From positions 62,001 through 126,000 of the forward strand of contig AUJT01000002.1 of the NCBI GenBank assembly GCA_000424365.1: 64,000 bases of DNA, in the 5' to 3' direction. Numbering within the stretch: the first letter of the stretch is position 1; each line of letters begins with the position of its first letter. This document shows, in pieces, positions 9,692-17,916 of this stretch. This DNA comes from Lachnospiraceae bacterium NK4A144 (GTDB taxonomy: Bacteria > Bacillota > Clostridia > Lachnospirales > Lachnospiraceae). The notes under the pieces were generated by a model. It saw nothing but the letters and a program-made list of their open reading frames with translations, was not told the origin of the DNA and did not search any database. The translations under genes and the position numbers were made by a program.

Positions 9692-10680
9692 AATGCTGCC
9701 CTCGCTTTCAATCTGAAGTAGATCACAGCTAATGAAATGAGTCTGCATTTAAGCATTATAAATTCCGGCTTCTTGTATCCCGGAACCATTCCTAAATGCA
9801 CATGTGACATAATTTCCTGCACGAGCGGATGATCAAGTATCAGTTTATAATCCCTTCTTGCCGAACTGTTCCCTGCAAATTCTCTAAAAAGATTTGTTAC
9901 TACTCTAAAGTAATAAGTATCTGCTTCATGAAGTAGTGTCTTGTCTTCCTTTGCTCTCACATCTCCAATTGCTGCATCATAAAGAGGCTCTGTAAATCTG
10001 AGTCTGTCCTCGATACCGTAACGCCTCATTGCACTTCCGGCATGTTGGCGATAAAGAAGTACTGTTGCATTTGACATAAAAAATGAACGGCATTTCTCGT
10101 AATATCTGAGCACAAAAAGAAAATCCTCACCAATCGGAACTCCCTCCGGGAAAGACAAGTGATACTCGTCAATGATCTTCTTTCTAAATATCTTTCCCCA
10201 GCACTCATTCCATTTGGATGAAGCATACATTATACGGTCAGCTTCTCTGGTATCTCTGCAAAAATCTCCCTTAAACTCGTAACGTTCTTCCTTATGCGTT
10301 CCGTCATCATAAAAGGTCTCATATGAAAATGCAATGAAATCTTCATTTTCATCACGGATCACATTGAGTATCTGCTCTACAGCCCCATCCTTCAGCATAT
10401 CATCTGCATCGAGGAACATGATATTACGTCCTTTTGCATTACGGATACCATTATTTCTAGCCTTTGATACTCCGCCATTTTCCTGATGGATCACTTTGAA
10501 TCTCGCATCCCTATGTGCAGCTGCGTTTAATACTTCCGAAGTCTCATCAGTACTTCCGTCATCAACGATCACTACTTCAAAATCTTCGGAGGAAGACTTT
10601 TCAATGCTTTCCAGACACTGATCCAGATATTTTCCGGCATTATAAGCCGGTATTATAATACTTAGTAATGGGCAACTCAT
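9688..10680 (-). CDS. Family 2 glycosyltransferase
   Basis: 330 residues with LLSIIIPAYNAGKYLDQCL, VIVDDGSTDETSE, GGVSKARNNGIR, the FLDADDML motif near residue 92, and PIGEDFLFVLRYY as acceptor-side acidic motif. The start forms an ATGA overlap with the stop of the Wzz-like gene, and the end overlaps the GH5 start. It is a cytoplasmic transferase of the polysaccharide operon; the substrate is unknown. Confidence 0.91.
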   Translation of the reverse strand: MSCPLLSIIIPAYNAGKYLDQCLESIEKSSSEDFEVVIVDDGSTDETSEVLNAAAHRDARFKVIHQENGGVSKARNNGIRNAKGRNIMFLDADDMLKDGAVEQILNVIRDENEDFIAFSYETFYDDGTHKEERYEFKGDFCRDTREADRIMYASSKWNECWGKIFRKKIIDEYHLSFPEGVPIGEDFLFVLRYYEKCRSFFMSNATVLLYRQHAGSAMRRYGIEDRLRFTEPLYDAAIGDVRAKEDKTLLHEADTYYFRVVTNLFREFAGNSSARRDYKLILDHPLVQEIMSHVHLGMVPGYKKPEFIMLKCRLISLAVIYFRLKARAAF

Positions 10681-11363
10681 TTTTTCTCCCTAATCTCAGG
10701 AAGGATTCCGAGGATCATATCCTCATCTTCCAGTGCGCACTGTTCTATAAGCCTTACTCTGTCTGAGAAAAGTTCCTTAACAAAGATCACTGCTGATGCT
10801 GCAGCTACTCCGGCGAGGAAAAACAGGATCCTGATCTTCCAAAGAGAACGGAATCCATCAGAAGTCTTATATGACGAATCAGCAGAATCCAACATCTGCA
10901 CAATATTTGTGCCGGTAGCAGAACGCATCTCTATTACAAAGGATTCAGCAACTGCGTTAGCCAGGTCCACTGCAAGTGCCGCATTACTTGAGGATGCAGA
11001 GAAATTCATCGTAAGTCCGGTCCCTGATGTAGACACATTTATAAGCCCCTGCACATCCCTTGCCGAAAGTCCGTATGACGGTATCATCTGAGCTGCTCTC
11101 TCGCAAACACGCGTACTCTTTGCCAGGTCTGTATAATCCGACATTGCTATCGTTATATTATAATTCTCCGTATGACTGCTCATCTGCGCCGCATACACGG
11201 ATGCTGATGCATGAAAGACATTTTCGACCGAACCTCCAAGTGTAAGGATGATTCCGATAATAAAACACAACAAACCTACCGCGATCGGAATAAGCTTCTT
11301 TCTCCATACAGCGATAAAACTCAGCTCAAAATCCGCAAAGCGAATATCTTCATTCAGATTCAT
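10677..11363 (-). CDS. Chain-length determinant / Wzz-type capsular polysaccharide protein
   Basis: 228 residues with the Wzz/CapA topology: a short cytoplasmic N-terminus, a transmembrane helix at about 28-46, an extracytoplasmic domain, and a second helix at about 175-195. DFELSFIAVWRKKLIPI near the N-terminus is a typical membrane-proximal stretch. The proline-rich motif normally before the second helix is not evident. In Gram-positive clusters such proteins activate the partner tyrosine kinase and set polymer length. The partner here would be the ATPase-like protein at 12309, two genes upstream. ATGA overlaps on both sides show tight coupling. Confidence 0.82.
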   Translation of the reverse strand: MNLNEDIRFADFELSFIAVWRKKLIPIAVGLLCFIIGIILTLGGSVENVFHASASVYAAQMSSHTENYNITIAMSDYTDLAKSTRVCERAAQMIPSYGLSARDVQGLINVSTSGTGLTMNFSASSSNAALAVDLANAVAESFVIEMRSATGTNIVQMLDSADSSYKTSDGFRSLWKIRILFFLAGVAAASAVIFVKELFSDRVRLIEQCALEDEDMILGILPEIREKK

Positions 11364-12319
11364 CTCATGCCTCCCTTACGCATTTTGATCACACCGAAAA
11401 GAATTATAAATAATACAACTGATGCCGAAAACGCTGCGCCTGTCATAATAAGGTTCATCATATATTTCTTTTCATTTCCAGCTGTTGTCTGAGCTTCCTC
11501 TCGTATACCAACATTAAATGAATAGGTCTGTGGCTTTGTCTCATGGGCAGCACCATCAACATCTGTATAGGTATAGTAAAAACTTACATTCTGCTGGCCG
11601 ATCTTCTTGAATGCAACATAGCAGTCTGTCGTGGTTGTACTATTTCCCATGATGGAACCGATACTCTGTTCCTGAGCATCAATAGATTCACCTTCCATAT
11701 GAAGGATAACGTTACTCAGCGCTGTACGACCACTGTTTGTGACAGTTACGCCGACACGGTTATTCGCTCCTACTTCAGCATTGCTGTCCATATCAAATCC
11801 GTTTACAGCCAGGATACCTGTTGATGATACCGGGAGCTGTATCTGAAATGAATTTGTATTATATGTCCTATATGCATCTGAGTAGGTTACTGTCACTGTA
11901 CAAAGTACAAACGGATCAGCAATATCATCAGACGCCATCAGACTAAATGACCCCTTTGCCTTTTCTTCAGTATCGAGATATCCCAAATAACACTCATTAC
12001 TCGAACCATACGTAGGATAGATCAACTGATCCTGCTGGGAAAATGTAGCATAAATATTTCCCGTCTTTCCTGTATAGCTTGTATTTTTTAATTTGATCTT
12101 AAGCTGAAATTCCTCTCCGGGAGTAATGGCATCTGCCCCTTCGATCTCGTACTTATCAAGTACTATAGTAGCGTTATCTAGTGGTTCAACATTAGTTATG
12201 ACACCTTCTGAAGCATTATATACCGGTGCCGCAGAAACAGAAGTAAGCGAAGCTGCCATAAAAACTCCGGAAAATACAACAGCCATTAGCTTTTTCAGAT
12301 AGATCTTATTACTTCGCAT
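11360..12319 (-). CDS. Secreted, C-terminally membrane-anchored protein with CARDB/Ig-like repeats
   Basis: I choose the ATG at 12319, preceded by GGAGG; the longer frame to 12448 runs through the upstream gene. The 319-residue product has a signal peptide (Lys-rich start, hydrophobic core, likely cleavage after SVSA near 30), then about 255 extracytoplasmic residues with beta-rich segments such as GVTVTNSGRTALSNVILHM, typical of CARDB/COG1361-like domains. A single helix at ~290-310 and a basic tail (KMRKGG) follow. The exact function is unknown. Sitting between the kinase-like and Wzz-like genes, it may be an outer-face assembly or polymer-binding partner. Confidence 0.75.
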   Translation of the reverse strand: MRSNKIYLKKLMAVVFSGVFMAASLTSVSAAPVYNASEGVITNVEPLDNATIVLDKYEIEGADAITPGEEFQLKIKLKNTSYTGKTGNIYATFSQQDQLIYPTYGSSNECYLGYLDTEEKAKGSFSLMASDDIADPFVLCTVTVTYSDAYRTYNTNSFQIQLPVSSTGILAVNGFDMDSNAEVGANNRVGVTVTNSGRTALSNVILHMEGESIDAQEQSIGSIMGNSTTTTDCYVAFKKIGQQNVSFYYTYTDVDGAAHETKPQTYSFNVGIREEAQTTAGNEKKYMMNLIMTGAAFSASVVLFIILFGVIKMRKGGMR

Positions 12320-13076
12320 CTGATGCCTCCTTCTTTTTCCCCTTTTTCTTAAATTTTCGTGCCAAGGCGCGCTTCTGCATATTTTCGAGATTTTCACGTG
12401 AGAAATAATCAAAATCTCTGATCTGTCTGCGATACTGACGTGCCTCAACTCTGTTTACTATCATTCCCGCATAGTGATCTTCAAAGCGGCTGAGCTCCAG
12501 TCTTGCATCCAGTATTTCTCTCTTTGTAGAAACATTGAGCGCTGTTACAAGGATAAAGCGATCTGTCTCAGGTATAAGGATTTCCGCGTCATTAACTGTA
12601 TTAATGGACGGAAGATCAAAGATCACATAATCATATTTTTCCTTAAGCAAACGCACCATCTCTTCCATGCGTCCCGTACATAAGAGTCGTACCGGATTTT
12701 CCACGCAGTCACCCGAAGGAATGAAGGAAAGACCCTTATAATTTGTTTCATATACAGCATCCTCAACTGATATAGATGTATCCATGAGATAGCCTGCAAG
12801 GCTATGTGTGCTGCTTTCTCCGCTTATTCTCTTGTAATCTGTTCCCTTACGAAGATCACAGTCAACAAAAACAGTCTTCCATCCGGCTTCCGCCAATGCT
12901 ATAGCTACGTTGATAGCTACAGATGTAGTTCCTGCATGACTTCCTACTCCTGTAAATATGAAGGATCCGGCATTACTCTCTTTTCTTATGCCATAAAGGC
13001 GTACTACTACCCGGTCTATCGCATCATTCATGACACTGTCTTCAGTGTTATAAAGTTCAAGAATCTGCTTTCCCAT
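12309..13076 (-). CDS. CpsD/CapB-like BY-kinase ATPase with degenerate P-loop
   Basis: The start is set at the ATG at 13076 (AAAGGA upstream) rather than a GTG at 13112. The 255-residue protein has the bacterial tyrosine-kinase/MinD fold: Walker A' VFVDCDLRKG at ~70-78 and Walker B YDYVIFDLP at ~148-156. The Walker A region at ~42-52, GVGSHAGTTS, has Thr where the invariant GK(S/T) lysine belongs. The C-terminus is Lys/Arg-rich and lacks the tyrosine cluster that BY-kinases phosphorylate. It may therefore be a non-catalytic or altered regulator of the Wzz-like protein. It overlaps the next gene by 11 bases. Confidence 0.8.
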   Translation of the reverse strand: MGKQILELYNTEDSVMNDAIDRVVVRLYGIRKESNAGSFIFTGVGSHAGTTSVAINVAIALAEAGWKTVFVDCDLRKGTDYKRISGESSTHSLAGYLMDTSISVEDAVYETNYKGLSFIPSGDCVENPVRLLCTGRMEEMVRLLKEKYDYVIFDLPSINTVNDAEILIPETDRFILVTALNVSTKREILDARLELSRFEDHYAGMIVNRVEARQYRRQIRDFDYFSRENLENMQKRALARKFKKKGKKKEASDAK

Positions 13077-13113
13077 TTTTTCCTTTCTTGCTGACATTAT
13101 TGTCAATATCACT

Positions 13114-15129
13114 TCACTGTTCTGTCTTTTCAGAAGTATTTTTCTGACCTTCGGTATTTAACCATTGTATAAACTCTGCGCTTCCATCCTCAAAAAAATG
13201 GACACTTCCGCTATTTATCTTACTCATGAGCTGTGTATAAAATGTTCCCTTATGAGGCGCCTCACCCGTATACCAACTGATCTCAGGAACTGCTGTTACT
13301 GCATTTGCCGGAACCGTAAATGAATCTCCGGGCTGCAATTCCTCATAGCCTATATCCTTGCCCTTCTCATCAAAGAAATATACTCTCATAAATCTTGCAG
13401 ATTTTACCCAGTCCTGTATCGATGACTGGAATGTATATTTACTTGACGGTATGACGTTCATCTGTCCATTTACACGAATAACTGAATAGTTCTGACTATA
13501 CAACCCATTTGCAAACCAGTATGCTTCATCTCCGAGTTCAACGGAATCAAGATTTGCACCGGAAACACTCTTCTTTTTTTCAGAATGATCAGTAACAGTG
13601 AGTTCCAGCGTACTCTTTACCCCAGTCTTTACATCCGTAACTGTAAGTGTTGTCTTCCCTTCCTTTTTACCGAGGATCAACCCCGAATGCTCTGTGAAAT
13701 CTCCCATTGCATCTGCTACTTCCGGATCAGATGACACAATGGTCACTGCTCTCTGCTCCACAGTTTCAGGAGTGTATACCGGCATAAACACTGCAGCATC
13801 GTTTAGATTCAGTTCTGCGCTCTTTCCGTCTTTACTCATGACCGCACGTCCGTCTTTTCCTATGTACCTAAGTGACACAGCGGTCGGAACAAGTTCTTTA
13901 TCTGGATCTGTGACATCTTCCGGCGCATATTCACGAACCCAGTCGACCCACATATTGATTTCTTTAGTATCAGACGGAATTGTGTTCTTATCCCAAAAGC
14001 CAATATCGAACTTTATGACCTTCAACATGTTTTCAAACGGATTTACGCCCTCATAATAATCGCTTATTGATGAGGTATCGTATGTCCAAAGCTGTTTATC
14101 ATCCACGAACAACGTAAGATTTGTTCCCTTCATCTCAACAGCATAGATATGATACTCTCCGTCAAAAGCTCCCCATCCGGGCTGTACCTGTGAATTATTC
14201 CAAGGTGAGCCATTAAACCAATGTAGTGCGCTCGCAAATGTTCCGTCAGGATATGTCTCTAACATATCTATCTCACCGAACAAAGGCCATTGGCCGGCAC
14301 CCATGGTCCAAAAAGCGATATTTGAACCATTCACCCGATCCATCTTTATCCTTGCTTCAATACGCCCCTGTCTTATTCCTTTATCTGGATTCTGTATAAC
14401 TACAGGATCATACCATTCACCTGCAGTATCCCCCTCTTTCAAAGGAGCTGCCTTTAAGTGAAGCACTGAGTTTTCGACTTTAACACTATCTTCATTGAAA
14501 TTTCCGGACGCAAGACTTCCTACTGTTTCCCAGTTATCGCTATTCACAGCAGTTCCGTCAAACTCATCATGCCAGACCAGGATCCTGCCTTCCTGCACAT
14601 CCGAAAGCCCCGTAGTATCTACACTCGGAGATTTATCTGCAAAAGCTGTGTCATAATGTACCAACGTGCTCTGCAGCGGGAAATCTGTTATGGATTTTAC
14701 AGTTTTTTCATCCTTATCAGAAAAAAGATCCCAGATTTCTGACGGATCGGCATCAACATTCCATACATTTCCATCCCCTGTGATCCATGTATTACCTGAC
14801 ATGGCTACATACAGATCGGTACCATCCACCGCTGCGCACCAAAAGCCATATGCCGGAACAGAGAATGAAACGTCACCATTTCCACTTACACTCTCTGCTT
14901 TTCCGGAATGGAGCTTTTTCAGTATCTGTTCTTCCGCCTTTGGATCATATACTGTACGACACTTTATTTCAGCACCATCGTAATAGTACATCTGCATGGC
15001 ACTTGCCGATGCTGATGCATCAGCAAGGATATCATTACCTGTGTTGCTGTCTTCTGTTACAGATAGATTCGCACAGCCTGTAAGCGTGATCACTACTGCT
15101 GCACAGATCGTCAACAAGTATTTTTTCAA
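13114..15129 (-). CDS. GH16-family glycoside hydrolase lipoprotein
   Basis: 671 residues. The N-terminus is a lipoprotein signal with lipobox LTGC (Cys 19), so the mature enzyme should be tethered to the outer membrane face. The GH16 domain spans about 185-415: VWHDEFDGTAVNSDNW, GRIEARIKMD, and the catalytic GEIDMLE (nucleophile Glu ~286, acid/base Glu ~291), all intact. A bacterial Ig-like Big2-type domain follows (~425-515: LTVTDVKTGVKSTLELTVTD) and then an unassigned beta-rich tail. GH16 enzymes cut beta-1,3/1,4-glucans or galactans. Encoded between the priming transferase and the kinase-like gene, it is probably a polymer-processing enzyme of this cluster. Confidence 0.87.
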   Translation of the reverse strand: MKKYLLTICAAVVITLTGCANLSVTEDSNTGNDILADASASASAMQMYYYDGAEIKCRTVYDPKAEEQILKKLHSGKAESVSGNGDVSFSVPAYGFWCAAVDGTDLYVAMSGNTWITGDGNVWNVDADPSEIWDLFSDKDEKTVKSITDFPLQSTLVHYDTAFADKSPSVDTTGLSDVQEGRILVWHDEFDGTAVNSDNWETVGSLASGNFNEDSVKVENSVLHLKAAPLKEGDTAGEWYDPVVIQNPDKGIRQGRIEARIKMDRVNGSNIAFWTMGAGQWPLFGEIDMLETYPDGTFASALHWFNGSPWNNSQVQPGWGAFDGEYHIYAVEMKGTNLTLFVDDKQLWTYDTSSISDYYEGVNPFENMLKVIKFDIGFWDKNTIPSDTKEINMWVDWVREYAPEDVTDPDKELVPTAVSLRYIGKDGRAVMSKDGKSAELNLNDAAVFMPVYTPETVEQRAVTIVSSDPEVADAMGDFTEHSGLILGKKEGKTTLTVTDVKTGVKSTLELTVTDHSEKKKSVSGANLDSVELGDEAYWFANGLYSQNYSVIRVNGQMNVIPSSKYTFQSSIQDWVKSARFMRVYFFDEKGKDIGYEELQPGDSFTVPANAVTAVPEISWYTGEAPHKGTFYTQLMSKINSGSVHFFEDGSAEFIQWLNTEGQKNTSEKTEQ

Positions 15130-15130
15130 G

Positions 15131-16534
15131 TCAGTATGCTCCTTTGTGCTTTAACAGTTCCAATACGGTAGCAAATAAAATACGTATATCCAAGAAAGGA
15201 GTCCAGTTATCTATGTACTCCAAGTCCAGTTCCACAACTTTATCAAAATCAGTAATGTCGCTCCGACCTGTAACCTGCCAGAGTCCGGTTATTCCGGGCT
15301 TTATACTGATACGTCTCCACTGTCCGCGATGATACTTCTGCACTTCATCCAACGTCGGCGGACGGGTTCCAACGAGACTCATCTCTCCCTTAAGGACATT
15401 AAAGAGCTGTGGCAGTTCATCGATACTTGTCTTACGAATAAATCGTCCAAAACGCGTAACCCTCGGATCATTCTTCATCTTGAACATCATGCCGTCCTTG
15501 ACTTCATTCTGCTCCATGAGTTCTTTCTTTTTTTCTTCAGCATCCTGAACCATGCTGCGGAATTTATACATATAGAAGTTTCTACCGTTCTGTCCGACTC
15601 TTAACTGCTTAAAGATCACAGGCCCCGACGAATCCAGTTTGATAATTATCGCAACTATCAAAAGAAGTGGTGACAGAATTATAAGTCCGAGAAGCGAGCT
15701 TACAAAATCCACCACCCGCTTAAATAACTGATCATTTGTATTTAGAGTGATCGTATGATATGTGATCATGGGATAAATGCCTATGGAACTCACAAAACTA
15801 TTGGTTCTGCGAACCGAATGTGAATCAAGTACCATTCGAACAGTCACACCCATCTCAAGACAGAGATCTGCATACTCCCGATATCTTTCCGGAGATTCAT
15901 CCTTATGAACCATGAAATAGACCTGATCCACTTCATTTTCTCTGATGATATCCTCCAACTCGTCCATATATCCAAGTACGTTAAAAATACCCACACCTTT
16001 ATTTTCATTATGATCACGGAGCACATACCCGATCTCATCGATACGCATACTGGTCTTATTAAGGAAATAATTAAACTTCTCATACTCTTCAAATACACCC
16101 ACAAATACCGCTCTCGGTGCCTGATATCTGGTAGTTACTGTCTGAAGAAATCTGCTAAAAATAGTGTTTATAGCCATAAATATATATGCAGTTGCTATAA
16201 ATAAGTAATAAAACACCCTTATATTATTGTCAGGATTGTAGACAAAAAGAACGACCGCCATAGATACCGAGGCGATCAGCCATGATTTGGTTATTATCTT
16301 GTAAAATCTATCGAGATAAAAGAAAAGCGTAACATCATAAATCCTCCCCTGTTTATTGGCAAGGATATAGATCACTGCAAAAATAACTGCAATAGAAAGA
16401 CATTTAATTGTGACCCTATCATTATACTTCCCTATCGTCAACAGGCAGTCAAATAAAAACGCCAGTCCGAGTACTGCCATGTCTATAAGGATCTGGTTTG
16501 TATTAGTATTGGCTCCTCTGTTTCTACGATTCAT
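15131..16534 (-). CDS. Priming sugar transferase (undecaprenyl-phosphate glycosyl-1-P transferase)
   Basis: 467 residues with the layout of WbaP/CpsE/EpsL-type polyprenyl glycosylphosphotransferases: four N-terminal transmembrane helices, a cytoplasmic Rossmann-like domain (~120-250), a membrane re-entrant helix at ~275-300, and the catalytic domain to the end. Catalytic motifs are [42 protein letters not shown], and [15 protein letters not shown]. It transfers a sugar-1-phosphate, commonly glucose or galactose, to undecaprenyl phosphate to start the repeat unit. It is followed two bases later by the GH16 gene. Confidence 0.93.
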   Translation of the reverse strand: MNRRNRGANTNTNQILIDMAVLGLAFLFDCLLTIGKYNDRVTIKCLSIAVIFAVIYILANKQGRIYDVTLFFYLDRFYKIITKSWLIASVSMAVVLFVYNPDNNIRVFYYLFIATAYIFMAINTIFSRFLQTVTTRYQAPRAVFVGVFEEYEKFNYFLNKTSMRIDEIGYVLRDHNENKGVGIFNVLGYMDELEDIIRENEVDQVYFMVHKDESPERYREYADLCLEMGVTVRMVLDSHSVRRTNSFVSSIGIYPMITYHTITLNTNDQLFKRVVDFVSSLLGLIILSPLLLIVAIIIKLDSSGPVIFKQLRVGQNGRNFYMYKFRSMVQDAEEKKKELMEQNEVKDGMMFKMKNDPRVTRFGRFIRKTSIDELPQLFNVLKGEMSLVGTRPPTLDEVQKYHRGQWRRISIKPGITGLWQVTGRSDITDFDKVVELDLEYIDNWTPFLDIRILFATVLELLKHKGAY

Positions 16535-16609
16535 AAATCACTCACCCAACTACTTTATTAATACTCTCAGGAAAACAAAAACACTCTCCTTTTGCCCCTG
16601 CATTATTAA

Positions 16610-17083
16610 TCAGAACATATAAATAAAGTTCTGAACTATATCCTCGATCTTTCCGCCATGAACCACATAAGGCTCAAACTCAAAGGTCTCAGCTTTTTTT
16701 ATAACTTCCTGAAGCGTATCAACCTCCGTACAGCTCAAAACATTTTTTTTCTTAGCAAATGCCTTTGCGATCTCCAGCTGATGATCGTCTACATGCTCAT
16801 GGAACTTCTTTAGACGAGGTACTACTATCACCGGCTTACCGGCTGTAAGCCCCGAAATGATGGTTCCCACCCCGGCATGTGTGATAAGGATCCTGCACTC
16901 TCTGATCTTTTCATTGTAATCGTTTTCATTCATAAACTGGGTGTGCCCGCACTTTGTAGGCACATATGTAGAATGTCCTGTCTGGACAAAAATCTCTTCA
17001 TCTATTTTCATCGCCAGGTCATCAGCAGCCTGAACCAGCCTGTTCATCTGGAACTTCTGCGTACCTAATGTAAAGAAAATCAC
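16610..17083 (-). CDS. pssE: PssE/EpsF-like glycosyltransferase catalytic subunit (Alg13-like)
   Basis: 157 residues, GTG start directly after the PssD-like stop, with GGGGAGG inside the upstream gene. It matches the C-terminal half of GT28: FFTLGTQKFQMNRLVQ at the N-terminus, LITHAGVGTIISGL at ~85-98 for the UDP-sugar site, and KPVIVVPRLKKFHEHVDDHQLEIA. In this family it pairs with a membrane-anchored PssD/Alg14 subunit to add the second sugar to the lipid carrier, for example glucuronic acid or galactose. The adjacent pair is complete here. Confidence 0.87.
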   Translation of the reverse strand: MIFFTLGTQKFQMNRLVQAADDLAMKIDEEIFVQTGHSTYVPTKCGHTQFMNENDYNEKIRECRILITHAGVGTIISGLTAGKPVIVVPRLKKFHEHVDDHQLEIAKAFAKKKNVLSCTEVDTLQEVIKKAETFEFEPYVVHGGKIEDIVQNFIYMF

Positions 17084-17551
17084 TTAGAAAATACCTCCCC
17101 CGAGAACTGACTTGGGATACTTCTTTAACATATCCTCCCACTGAACCACAAACAGATCCGCAAAATTATAAAGCAGACGACCTGTAAGTGACGGGCTCGT
17201 AACCCTGGCAAAAGACTCGACATAGATGATCTTTATCCCGAGAAATTTACCTACCACGCAGAAAGGATACGCGATCAGAGCACCTGTAGTTACGATAAAG
17301 TCCGGCTTCTCCCGATTCAGGAAAAATACAGCATAAATAAACAGCCACAGAAACTTAGGTAAAAACAGTATCTGACGCCTGTTCATCTGACCAACAAAAA
17401 AAATATCATCACAGAAATTTTTGACTTTGAAATCGCTCTTTTCTGTTAAAAGAAAAGAATCCGCTCCCTGGGCAATCGACTTCAATCTCGATATTTCCTC
17501 CAGATGACCTCCTGAAGAAGCAATAAATCCTATTTTCTTTCTCTCTCCCAT
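17084..17551 (-). CDS. pssD: PssD/Alg14-like glycosyltransferase membrane subunit
   Basis: 155 residues: KIGFIASSGGHLEEISRLK (an Alg14 motif) at the N-terminus, a hydrophobic helix at ~65-80, KPDFIVTTGALIAYPFCVVGK, and IIYVESFARVTSPSLTGRLLY. Alg14-type subunits recruit the soluble Alg13-type catalytic subunit to the membrane. It is the first gene of the polysaccharide operon as seen here. A candidate extended -10 lies about 70 bases upstream, next to repeat copy 2. Confidence 0.87.
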   Translation of the reverse strand: MGERKKIGFIASSGGHLEEISRLKSIAQGADSFLLTEKSDFKVKNFCDDIFFVGQMNRRQILFLPKFLWLFIYAVFFLNREKPDFIVTTGALIAYPFCVVGKFLGIKIIYVESFARVTSPSLTGRLLYNFADLFVVQWEDMLKKYPKSVLGGGIF

Positions 17552-17617
17552 TGCTCCCTGCTTCCTCTCTTACTTAACGGTTTAAACCATTAAAGAGCAG
17601 TCAAAATTTGCTTTCAT

Positions 17618-17626
17618 ATTATATCA
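17618..17626 (-). promoter_or_regulatory. Candidate extended -10 of the polysaccharide operon
   Basis: On the minus strand TGATATAAT (TG-N-TATAAT) sits about 70 bases before the PssD-like start. No good -35 lies 16-18 bases further upstream; that position falls inside the palindromic element at 17629-17709. The TATAAT overlaps the target-site-like repeat flanking that element. Inferred from sequence only. Confidence 0.45.
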
Positions 17627-17628
17627 CT

Positions 17629-17709
17629 GATGTAAGGGTCAAAAGTAAATTTTGTCTCAGTCCTCTTTGTGCAAGCACAATCGGATTTTGACCTTTTAAC
17701 CCTGACATC
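17629..17709. repeat. MITE-like palindromic element, copy 2 (81 bp)
   Basis: The ends are GATGTAAGGGTCAAAAG and CTTTTAACCCTGACATC, with the same core hairpin as the other copies. It is flanked by a perfect 8-bp direct repeat, ATATCACT, at 17621-17628 and 17710-17717, which is strong evidence for insertion with target duplication. It lies between the opp terminator and the first gene of the polysaccharide operon, in the same orientation as the other two copies. Confidence 0.87.
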
Positions 17710-17840
17710 ATATCACTCTATGAGGCAATACTTTAATAGAATATCAGAAAATCGTATCTCATGTTATACAAAAAATTAATTATCCTTTAAGAAATTCACA
17801 GCAAATTCACAAATGGTGTCGTTTATCTATAAATTAGCTT

Positions 17841-17875
17841 AAAACAGCGCGGTCTGCCTAAACAAACCGCGCTGT
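17841..17875 (-). terminator. Rho-independent terminator of the opp operon
   Basis: On the minus strand a perfect 10-bp stem, ACAGCGCGGT/ACCGCGCTGT (17866-17875 with 17844-17853), has a 12-base loop and is followed by TTTT. It lies 42 bases after the oppA stop. Confidence 0.85.
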
Positions 17876-17916
17876 CTGAAACTATTCTTTCTTATTATAA
17901 AGAATACGTTTATAAC

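Noticed and set aside
15131-16534. A second polymerase or kinase in the priming transferase gene
   Set aside because: The N-terminal membrane helices are the normal topology of WbaP-type transferases; no separate domain is seen.
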